A DNA stretch of 13,779 nucleotides, from assembly GCA_026993045.1 (NCBI GenBank), contig JALWWR010000166.1, forward strand, positions 1 through 13,779. Direction: 5' to 3'. Made by a program: the position numbers and the translations under genes. The notes below the pieces were generated by a model, which worked only from the letters and a program-made list of their open reading frames with translations, was not told the DNA's origin and made no database searches. Positions within the stretch are counted from its first letter, which is position 1; the number at the start of each line of letters is the position of its first letter. The DNA comes from Thermodesulfatator sp. GTDB lineage: Bacteria > Desulfobacterota > Thermodesulfobacteria > Thermodesulfobacteriales > Thermodesulfobacteriaceae. Of the stretch, positions 8,222 to 13,779 are shown piece by piece.

Positions 8222-8329
8222 AACTTTTGAACTCCGTATACCTAACAGCACCACTCGGAAAGCTATCAGGATGTTTTAGAAGGACGAGATCTTGAAGAGG
8301 TGACGGCAAGGGAGCTCCTGGCTGCGATC

Positions 8330-9418
8330 ATGAAAAGGGCTACGGTCTTGCATCTTCACGAAGATCTCTCTTTTGGCGGAGGAGCCGAGGTTTACCTTGA
8401 AGACCTGGTGCGTCGTCAAAGAGATCGGGGAGCGCAGGTCCAGGTCTTGGAGACTTTGAAGATCGGGCCTTCAGAGCTCCTGAGGCGGGCCTTGAAGGCC
8501 GATCTGATTCATCTGCACGGGGTCTATTACCGGACGCCCTGGTGGATGCTGGCGTTTTTGAGGGCCTTGCGCCCTACCCTGCTCACTATGCACGAGGTGG
8601 CCCATTTTTGTCATCGGCGTTCCATGACCCGTCCTTCAGGGGAAGGGTGTCTGAAGCCCACAGGCTGGTCCTGCCGGAAGCAGTGCGGCCCTTTCGGCAG
8701 GGGATTTTATCGGGAGGTTTTGAGGCACCACTTGAAACGCGCCCTCCTCCGGAGAATGCCTCTGGTCTTATGCCCTTCGCGCTTTGTGCAAAGGACTTTG
8801 CGATCTTATGGTTTCAAAGCCCGCCGTTTGAAGGTCTTGCCCCTTTATCTTCCGATACCGGAAGAATGGAACGAGGAAAAGCTTCCCCAGGTTTCGACCA
8901 AAGGCCCTTTGAGGATCCTATTTGTAGGGCGAGCCACCCTGGGAAAAGGCTATCTTTTCCTCAAGGAGGTTCTGGCCCGAACGCCTCTTTCTTTTGAGGC
9001 GTTAGCGGTGGGCGCCGGAAAAGCGGCGGAACGCTATCCTCGAGGCGCGCTCCGAGGGCTTCCGCCTGTTTCCCGAAGGCTTCTGCGTCGGCCTTATAAG
9101 TGGTCGCAGGTGCTGGTGATGCCCTCTCTAGCTCCGGAAAGTTTCGGGTTGACGGGGTTGGAGGCGGCCTTTTTTGGGAGAGCGGTTCTGGCTTCTCGTC
9201 CGGGGGGGCCGGAAGATTGGCTTGAGGACGGGAAGATGGGTTTTTTGTTGCCCCGGGGCGAGGTCGAGGCCTGGGTGGAGGCCCTTTGTCTGCTGGGCCG
9301 GGAAAGGGAGATTCTGAGCGCTCTTTCCCGGAGGGCCCGGGAGACAGCCTGTCGCTGGCGAGATCCCGAAAGCCACCTGGACCAACTGGAAGAGATATAC
9401 GCAACCTTAGCCTCCTGA
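8330..9418 (+). CDS. GT4-family glycosyltransferase
   Basis: The 362-residue GT-B fold enzyme should add a sugar from a nucleotide donor to a growing glycan, on the cytoplasmic side of the membrane. The N-terminal acceptor half opens with LHLHEDLSFGGGAEVY (glycine-rich loop at 15-19) and carries LIHLHG (59-64). A four-Cys stretch (C94, C107, C115, C119) after HEVAHF is common in GT4 members near polysaccharide loci. The donor half starts near ILFVGRATLGKG (R201, K206) and has the EX7E signature (E270 and E278). The loop between K206 and E270 is short for the family. An in-frame GTG at 8300 would add ten residues. I prefer the ATG at 8330 because the first beta strand begins immediately after it, although neither start has an ideal ribosome binding site. 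Acceptor and donor sugars are unknown. Confidence 0.88.
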   Translation: MKRATVLHLHEDLSFGGGAEVYLEDLVRRQRDRGAQVQVLETLKIGPSELLRRALKADLIHLHGVYYRTPWWMLAFLRALRPTLLTMHEVAHFCHRRSMTRPSGEGCLKPTGWSCRKQCGPFGRGFYREVLRHHLKRALLRRMPLVLCPSRFVQRTLRSYGFKARRLKVLPLYLPIPEEWNEEKLPQVSTKGPLRILFVGRATLGKGYLFLKEVLARTPLSFEALAVGAGKAAERYPRGALRGLPPVSRRLLRRPYKWSQVLVMPSLAPESFGLTGLEAAFFGRAVLASRPGGPEDWLEDGKMGFLLPRGEVEAWVEALCLLGREREILSALSRRARETACRWRDPESHLDQLEEIYATLAS

Positions 9419-9439
9419 GAGGGCCCCTCCCCGGCCCTC
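9419..9439. other. GC-rich hairpin between convergent genes
   Basis: GAGGGCC (9419-9425) pairs with GGCCCTC (9433-9439) around a 7-base loop, starting immediately after the glycosyltransferase stop codon. No T-run follows on either strand, so it is not a standard intrinsic terminator. It may slow polymerase or protect a 3' end. It sits in the 76-base gap between the plus-strand glycosyltransferase and the minus-strand deacetylase. Confidence 0.4.
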
Positions 9440-9494
9440 GCCCTGCTTACGGATTAAGGTAGCCTTTCTCTTCAAATAATGAGGGCTGCTAACG

Positions 9495-10190
9495 CTAAGG
9501 GAACGAAAAATATCTTTTGAGCCAGGAGGCGAAACGATATGTCAAAAGACCGCCCCGGGCCGCAAAAAAACCCTCGGCGAAGGAGACTCCTTTCAGAGTG
9601 TAGGTGCGGGTCTTGTTCAGGGCCCGCACTATATCCAAGAAAGGTTGCATCTTTATTTGGCTGGCGTAACAGGCCATGAGTTTTTCTTTTTCGGAAAATA
9701 CCGGGCTTATGTCGATCAGACGGTTGGCCTCCCCTTGGCGGGTAATTTCATAGAGCCACACCCGCTTCCAGCAAGGCGCCATGCTGGCCGTCACCAGACT
9801 CACCGCCCGGTGATCGGGATGAAATTCTAGGAACGATGGCGCAAAAATGGTTTCAAATTTTTGCGCAAAAAATTTTTTAATTTTAAGCGTTAAAACATCT
9901 AAATTTTTATAAACCCCTCGGTCTGGAAGGTCTAGGAAATGAATCTTGCGGACTTTAAGGAGGGCCGCGGCCTTCAGGGCTTCCTGGGTGCGAACCTCCG
10001 GATCCCCTCCCCTTTCGCCCCGGGTGACAAAGACGATTTCCACGGGGATGCCGTGCTGGCGGGCCAGGAGAAGAGTTCCTCCCATCCCGAAGGCTTCGTC
10101 ATCGGGATGAGGAGCCAGCACCAGCCAGGGGCCTGGAGGCAGGGGGCTGGTTTCGTAAGGCACCAGGTCGTGTTCAAAATAGATCGGCAT
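9495..10190 (-). CDS. PIG-L/LmbE-family zinc-dependent N-deacetylase
   Basis: The 231-residue protein has the usual size for the family that removes N-acetyl groups from amino sugars (relatives include MshB, BshB and GlcNAc-PI deacetylase). The signature APHPDDE (26-32) supplies H28, D30 and D31, and HPDH (124-127) supplies H124 and H127. By comparison with MshB, H28, D31 and H127 would bind zinc and D30 would be the general base. No signal peptide is present, so it should act in the cytoplasm. Its ATG overlaps the end of the upstream acyltransferase gene by 17 bases, pointing to translational coupling; the ribosome binding site is weak. It is the last gene of the minus-strand operon. The substrate is unknown; an amino-sugar glycan intermediate fits the neighbourhood. 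Confidence 0.9.
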   Translation of the reverse strand: MPIYFEHDLVPYETSPLPPGPWLVLAPHPDDEAFGMGGTLLLARQHGIPVEIVFVTRGERGGDPEVRTQEALKAAALLKVRKIHFLDLPDRGVYKNLDVLTLKIKKFFAQKFETIFAPSFLEFHPDHRAVSLVTASMAPCWKRVWLYEITRQGEANRLIDISPVFSEKEKLMACYASQIKMQPFLDIVRALNKTRTYTLKGVSFAEGFFAARGGLLTYRFASWLKRYFSFP

Positions 10191-11232
10191 CGCCTATAGT
10201 CCAATGAAATGATGATTTTAAGCGGGAAAAATCCGGAGTGTAACCTAGAATGCCCGGCACGATCCCCAAAGGCTCCTTTTGCGGCCGCCATCCGGCCTCC
10301 AGGAAAACTTCTTTAAAAGGCGAAGAGCCGGAGAGCCATAAGCAAACTTTTTGTCCGGGATAGACCCGGGAGAGACGTTCCAGGGCTTCTAAAAGAAAGG
10401 TCGGTTCTGCGGCCAGAAAGTCCATAAGGATTACGCGGCCCTCGGTCTTGTAGGTGATAAGCAGGGCCCTGGAGGTTCGCCCTTGAGAGAGAAGGAGCCG
10501 CTGGTAGGCCCTTTCCGGATGCTTCCGGTAGCGCCAGGTGAGATAGGCGGCGGTTTTTTCAAGGCCGGCTGAGAGAAAACGGCGGTGAGCCTCCCAGAGG
10601 TCTTCCAGATCCGGAGGCCAAGAATCGATAAAGGCCAATTTTTTAAAGAAAGGAAGGAGCTTTCGGGGAGGAAAGGTCTTTTCCAGATAAAGGGGGGCGG
10701 CTTCCTGTCGCTGATAGGCCACCGCCAGCTGTCCCAGTTTGAAATGCCTGAGACCTGGAAGGCCCCAGGCAAAATCGGCTTTGGGGAGACGGGCTTCAAG
10801 GGCGGGCCAATCCTCAAAGGGACAGTTCTTAAGATGGGTTTTAAAAAAGGTCCGAGCCATCTGGACCAGAAGCCCCTTTTTTCCCCCTACCGCCCAACGA
10901 TAGGCGGGGTGAGTGAAGACGTCCACCAGGTGCAAGGCCCTGAGGGAGCGCCCTTCAAACCATACCTTTTGATACTGACCGCTATAATGCGCGGCCACCA
11001 GACCTTCTCCCGAAAGGCATACCAGAGCGCTGAAGCCCCAGGGAGAGGCCGAGAACTTCCAGCGCCAGACTTGAAGAGGAAAGGGTTTCCCGAAAGCTTT
11101 TTCCCAGGCGGAGATTATGGCCTCTTCATCTCCTGGCTGATAAAATCGCACCCGAAATTTTCCAAGGGTTAAGGAAGCCCCTTTTAAAGATGGCGAGGAA
11201 TCAGAGGTTTTAGAAAAAGCCTTCCCGATCAC
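10174..11232 (-). CDS. GNAT-family acyltransferase, two-domain polysaccharide-locus type
   Basis: The 352-residue protein has an N-terminal GNAT-like domain. It begins FRVRFYQPGDEEAI (26-39), continues through WRWKF (56-60) and AAHYSGQY (80-87), and reaches the acetyl-CoA-side strand HLVDVFTHPAYR (101-112). The second half has YLTWRYRKHPERAY (230-243), another alpha/beta segment (about 252-318) and a terminal FHWTIGDADLF. The WRY..HP and GDxD endings are, from memory, features of a GNAT family often found beside glycan genes. It should transfer an acyl group from acyl-CoA to an amine or hydroxyl. It starts with GTG in a GTGA overlap with the stop codon of the receptor gene upstream, and its 3' end overlaps the deacetylase start. 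Pairing with a deacetylase suggests acyl exchange on an amino sugar, which is inference. Confidence 0.8.
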   Translation of the reverse strand: MIGKAFSKTSDSSPSLKGASLTLGKFRVRFYQPGDEEAIISAWEKAFGKPFPLQVWRWKFSASPWGFSALVCLSGEGLVAAHYSGQYQKVWFEGRSLRALHLVDVFTHPAYRWAVGGKKGLLVQMARTFFKTHLKNCPFEDWPALEARLPKADFAWGLPGLRHFKLGQLAVAYQRQEAAPLYLEKTFPPRKLLPFFKKLAFIDSWPPDLEDLWEAHRRFLSAGLEKTAAYLTWRYRKHPERAYQRLLLSQGRTSRALLITYKTEGRVILMDFLAAEPTFLLEALERLSRVYPGQKVCLWLSGSSPFKEVFLEAGWRPQKEPLGIVPGILGYTPDFSRLKSSFHWTIGDADLF

Positions 11233-13235
11233 CAGCGTTTCTCTATTTCCCAGAAAAGGCGGGTCCCCGGTACCGGGATTAAAGCGTATTTGTCCGGAAT
11301 TAGGTAAGAACGGTTAAACAGGTTTTCCACTTTGAAAACCAAGTCAAGCCCTGGATATACATCGCGCCAACGCAAAGCAAAGTTCACCAGGATCGAAGGG
11401 TTGAGTCTTCGAGGTTTGCCCTCTTTAAGATAAAAGACCTCTCTTTCCGAAAAGTAATTGAAGCGCCAGGAAAGGGTGATTTTGGGGCTTAGACGATAGA
11501 ATAAGTCTAAATAAGCCCGTTTTTCCGGGCCGCTGCAAAAGGGTTTCTGGTAGAAAGAGTAATGGAATTCAGGAGGTTCTCCGGGGATGATAGTGATGTA
11601 ATCTAAAACTTTATAGACTTCCTGATCTCCCCAAGAATGGTGCCAGGAGAAACTAAAAAGCGCCTGGAATCTTTCCCGGCGGTAGCTTAAGGAGATTTCC
11701 GTTCCCAGGAAATAGCGTTTTAAAGGGCGAGAGTATCCGCCGTATACGTCTTCCTGGATGTAATGCGCCACCCGGTTGAAATAGGGAAGGATGCGAAATT
11801 CTAGGGAATTCAGGGGCCGCCAGTACAGTTCCCCTGAAAGGGCGCGCACCTCTTCCGGGTCATGGACCTTTTCCTGTAAAAACTGGTGGGAGTAAGGGGT
11901 CCGATAGGAGGTTCCCCAAAGGAGCTTAAAATAGAGGTTTGACCGGGGTTGATATAGAAAACCCAGGTTATAACTGTTGCCAGGAGAATACTGATTGTGA
12001 TCGTCCCAGCGGAAACCGAACCAAAAATCCAGTTTGCTGGTCAGGTGGTGGCGGTATTGAAAAAAGATGGAAGTCAGCCGGGTGTTGAAATCGGCGGTGT
12101 CGATTAGAGGCCAGAACTGTTTGGTGCTGGCCTCCAAGAAGGAAGGAAAGTAACCCCGGACTCGCACCGCGGCGTCCCGCACCTGATTTTCGCGATAGCC
12201 TCCCCCCACCGTCAAAAGGGCTCGGCGGGAAAAGAGGTCTCGCCGGAAGAGAATTTCACCATAAAAGAGGTGGTTCTTTTGCTGTTGAACCAGCGAAAGT
12301 TCCTGGCGGCGTTGTTTCAGGTAATGATAGTATCCCCAGAGTTTTAAGGCCGTGTGAGACCATTTTTTACTGAAAGAGGCCTTTACTAGATTGATGGGAG
12401 TCTCGCTCTGTCCCGGCCAGCTCATCCCTTGTAGGTCCTGAAACACGAAGGGCCGCCTAAAAGCCGAGAAGCGGGCGGTGAGATCCAGCCAGGAATTTTG
12501 AAGTTTAAAAATTCCCTCCCAAAATTCGGCCTGACCCACGCGGCCTTGATGTTCGGTTTCAGTCTTGAACCGATAGTATTCCTTAAACGGATCGCGCTTT
12601 CGATAGGAGGCCCCCAAGTAGCCCGAAAGCCCCCGATAGGAAAAGCCCCGCCCCAGGGAGAGTTTGAGATCTTTGTAAGGCGCTCCCGCCTGGCCTTTGA
12701 CATAGCGGTCCGAAGGGGCGTGTCGGGGCACGACGTTCACTACCCCTTCGAAGGCGTCAGGCCCCCAAAGGGTGGAAGACGGCCCTCGGATGATTTCAAT
12801 TCTTTCTACATGGTCTAAAGAAAGCTCTTCGTCTAAAGGATGAACGTTTTTAGTGCTGTCGGAAGTCAAAGGCACCCCGTCGTAAAGGATAAGAAAACCA
12901 TTGGGCAAACCTCTAAGAAAAGGACGGGTCCCCTCGGAAAGTTCGTCCATATAAAAACCCGGCCACTGGGCCAGGACTTCGGCCAAGGTCCTCAACCCTC
13001 GTTCTCGCCAAAAGGAAGCCGGGATAACCTCGGCGATGGCCGGAGCCTTCTGGGGCTTTTCAGGCCAACGCGAGGCCGCGGTTAGGACCCGAACGTCTTC
13101 TCCCACAAAAAAGAGCCGTTCGGAAAAAGCTGCCGCCTTGCCGACTCCGAGCAAAAGGGGAAGAAGGAGGCCCAGCGCTCCCCATGAAGCCTTCTCTAAG
13201 ATCAAAGTTTTAAAATTGCCCCAGTCGGCCTTCAT
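11229..13235 (-). CDS. TonB-dependent outer-membrane receptor
   Basis: The 668-residue protein begins with a Sec signal peptide (hydrophobic 19-32, likely cleavage after GKAAA near 36). A possible TonB box (VRVLTAA, 48-54) precedes the plug domain (about 62-170), which shows FLRGLPNGFLILYDGVPL and the typical run VERIEIIRGPSSTLWG followed by AFEGVVNVV. The remainder, rich in alternating aromatic strands, is the 22-strand barrel, and the chain ends on Trp, as expected of a BAM-recognised last strand. It takes up a scarce ligand (metal chelate, vitamin or oligosaccharide) using TonB energy. No Fur box, cobalamin riboswitch or SusD partner is visible to name the ligand. The length is typical of BtuB/colicin-receptor-like members. 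It is the first gene of an operon with an acyltransferase and a deacetylase. No TonB or ExbBD gene lies in the window. Confidence 0.93.
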   Translation of the reverse strand: MKADWGNFKTLILEKASWGALGLLLPLLLGVGKAAAFSERLFFVGEDVRVLTAASRWPEKPQKAPAIAEVIPASFWRERGLRTLAEVLAQWPGFYMDELSEGTRPFLRGLPNGFLILYDGVPLTSDSTKNVHPLDEELSLDHVERIEIIRGPSSTLWGPDAFEGVVNVVPRHAPSDRYVKGQAGAPYKDLKLSLGRGFSYRGLSGYLGASYRKRDPFKEYYRFKTETEHQGRVGQAEFWEGIFKLQNSWLDLTARFSAFRRPFVFQDLQGMSWPGQSETPINLVKASFSKKWSHTALKLWGYYHYLKQRRQELSLVQQQKNHLFYGEILFRRDLFSRRALLTVGGGYRENQVRDAAVRVRGYFPSFLEASTKQFWPLIDTADFNTRLTSIFFQYRHHLTSKLDFWFGFRWDDHNQYSPGNSYNLGFLYQPRSNLYFKLLWGTSYRTPYSHQFLQEKVHDPEEVRALSGELYWRPLNSLEFRILPYFNRVAHYIQEDVYGGYSRPLKRYFLGTEISLSYRRERFQALFSFSWHHSWGDQEVYKVLDYITIIPGEPPEFHYSFYQKPFCSGPEKRAYLDLFYRLSPKITLSWRFNYFSEREVFYLKEGKPRRLNPSILVNFALRWRDVYPGLDLVFKVENLFNRSYLIPDKYALIPVPGTRLFWEIEKRW

Positions 13236-13301
13236 TAAGATTTAAATCCCTCTTTTTTAGGCTCTATGATTCCTAAGATCGGATCTCCAAGGTCCAAAAA
13301 C

Positions 13302-13310
13302 ATTATAGCA
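13302..13310 (-). promoter_or_regulatory. Extended -10 promoter of the receptor operon
   Basis: Read on the minus strand this is TGCTATAAT, a perfect -10 hexamer with the TGn extension. No good -35 is found at 16-18 bp, which extended -10 promoters can tolerate. Transcription would start near 13295, leaving a leader of about 60 bases before the ATG at 13235. That leader is too short for a cobalamin riboswitch. Confidence 0.6.
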
Positions 13311-13338
13311 GACTCCCCGTAGCCTTAGAGAAAGGTCT

Positions 13339-13348
13339 CCAAATTTGG
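13339..13348. promoter_or_regulatory. Possible operator palindrome upstream of the receptor promoter
   Basis: CCAAATTTGG is a perfect 10-bp palindrome. It lies about 31 bp upstream of the -10 element, near -45 to -55 from the predicted start, where an activator could bind. The site is short and could be chance. Its AAATTT core is shared with the tandem units at 261-300. Confidence 0.25.
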
Positions 13349-13423
13349 CGTCATACAACGGGCCGATGATCCCTAGGCCTTTTAGCTTAATGGAGACTTT
13401 TGAAAGAGGATCCATTTTTCAGC

Positions 13424-13451
13424 CCCCTCTCTCTGGAGGAGAGGGGTTTTT
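13424..13451 (+). terminator. Terminator-like hairpin reading rightward
   Basis: CCCCTCTC (13424-13431) pairs perfectly with GAGAGGGG (13439-13446) around a 7-base loop and is followed by TTTTT (13447-13451). It has the form of a short intrinsic terminator on the plus strand, yet no plus-strand gene lies before it. It may be a remnant of mobile DNA, end an unseen RNA, or limit antisense transcription across the receptor promoter. Confidence 0.5.
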
Positions 13452-13492
13452 CCAGAGATCTCCTGCAAAAGGAAGGTTTTTCAAAGGTCTTA

Positions 13493-13524
13493 ATAATAGA
13501 AAAGGCTAGGGCCTTTCTTATTAT
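13493..13524. repeat. Imperfect 14-bp stem-loop next to the right repeat element
   Basis: ATAATAGAAAAGGC (13493-13506) pairs with GCCTTTCTTATTAT (13511-13524) around a TAGG loop, with one G-T pair and one A-C mismatch. It lies 9 bases before the left inverted repeat of the dispersed element. No T-run follows on the plus strand. It could be part of a longer version of that element. Confidence 0.45.
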
Positions 13525-13533
13525 CTAAAAGGA

Positions 13534-13709
13534 TGAGACCTCTAAAAAAGTCCGCCCCCTCCGGGGCTCTGAAAAAGTCCTCCCCCTCTGGGGAGCCTGA
13601 AAAAGGCCGCCCTCCCCCTCTGGGGGGGGGGGTTTGGGAGGGGGAAATTAAGCCTTTCCGCCCCCCCATCCCCTCCCAGTGGGAGGGGGAATATTATTCA
13701 GAGGTCTCA
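13534..13709. repeat. Dispersed MITE-like repeat element, complete right copy
   Basis: The element is about 176 bp, bounded by TGAGACCTCT (13534-13543) and its exact inverse AGAGGTCTCA (13700-13709). Inside are about three tandem units of roughly 28 bp, each an A-run, a GTCC or GGCC block and a C-run/G-run hairpin (13544-13571, 13572-13599, and a longer third unit). TTTGGGAGGGGGAAATTAAG follows, then a perfect 8-bp hairpin CCCCTCCC-AGT-GGGAGGGG (13670-13688). It is in the same orientation as the partial copy at 1-125 and aligns with it over about 110 bases with a few substitutions and short indels. A 63-codon open frame across it is low-complexity and not believable. No transposase is present, so any movement would need help in trans. 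Confidence 0.8.
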
Positions 13710-13779
13710 AGGCTAAATGTTTAACGGGAGTCATCAAAGAGCGGACATTTTATAGACCTTAAAACCCTTGATATTCATT
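13710..13779. other. Right edge of the window, no supported gene
   Basis: Seventy bases follow the repeat. On the minus strand a frame entering from the right edge ends at a TGA (13734-13736) and reads NIKGFKVYKMSAL before it. It could be the last residues of a gene beyond the window, but the stretch is too short to claim. Confidence 0.2.

Larger units (their letters stand above)
13236..13533. other. Intergenic region upstream of the receptor operon
   Basis: This non-coding stretch of about 300 bases contains the receptor promoter, a short palindrome, a terminator-like hairpin and an imperfect stem-loop. GATTTAAATC (13239-13248), a perfect palindrome, lies between the weak ribosome binding site (AGAGGG, minus strand) and the receptor ATG. 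No gene-like frame is visible. Confidence 0.55.

Noticed and set aside
8330..11232. A mycothiol- or bacillithiol-like pathway, because GT4, PIG-L and GNAT occur together as in MshA, MshB and MshD
   Set aside because: No cysteine ligase (MshC) or BshC is present, the GT4 gene is on the opposite strand beside a WbaP enzyme, and the GNAT has the glycan-locus type ending rather than MshD features.
13236..13300. A cobalamin riboswitch or Fur box before the TonB-dependent receptor
   Set aside because: The predicted leader is only about 60 bases and no conserved B12-box or GATAATGATAATC-like sequence is present.
13536..13690. A CRISPR array, because of tandem units of about 28 bp
   Set aside because: The units abut directly without unique spacers, and no cas gene is nearby.
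13533..13724. A 63-codon plus-strand frame over the right repeat
   Set aside because: It is low-complexity sequence encoded by the repeat itself and lacks a ribosome binding site.

Overview
The window looks like chromosomal DNA from a Gram-negative bacterium. A TonB-dependent outer-membrane receptor and a WbaP-type polyprenyl-phosphate sugar transferase imply a diderm envelope. Coding DNA is mostly GC-rich, and the enzymes are rich in Arg, Lys, Leu and Phe, as is common in thermophiles. A thermophilic Desulfobacterota/Thermodesulfobacteria-type host is my best guess, but it is a guess: there is no rRNA or other marker here.

Layout. Positions 1-513 are non-coding. They hold a truncated copy of a polypurine/polypyrimidine dispersed repeat, an 18-bp perfect palindrome, a tandem pair of 20-bp palindrome-bearing units, and a possible folded leader. 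A giant secreted-protein gene (514-6642, 2042 residues) follows on the plus strand. It encodes a signal peptide, a propeller-like region, two CARDB-like domains, ten Ig-like repeats, a third CARDB domain and a Cys-containing tail, and it ends at a strong rho-independent terminator. Two envelope-polysaccharide genes follow on the same strand: a WbaP-family initiating sugar-phosphate transferase (6737-8221) and a GT4 glycosyltransferase (8330-9418). These converge on a three-gene minus-strand operon that runs leftward from 13235: a TonB-dependent receptor, a GNAT acyltransferase and a PIG-L/LmbE deacetylase, all with overlapping gene ends. An extended -10 promoter lies upstream of the receptor. 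Positions 13236-13779 are non-coding and end in a second, complete copy of the dispersed repeat, bounded by 10-bp inverted repeats.

Interpretation. The plus-strand genes fit a surface-matrix locus: a very large secreted adhesin-like protein next to enzymes that start and extend a lipid-linked glycan. The minus-strand operon couples a receptor to two enzymes that could remove and replace N-acyl groups on an amino sugar. This could be tailoring of the same glycan or handling of an imported amino-sugar compound; the sequence does not decide. The two repeats lie in the same orientation 13,584 bp apart and bracket all six genes, so the block could be lost, duplicated or exchanged by recombination. 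The most unusual single feature is the giant gene: its 5' half is AT-richer and its 3' half strongly GC-rich, with the switch at the start of the Ig-like repeats, which suggests a mosaic gene.
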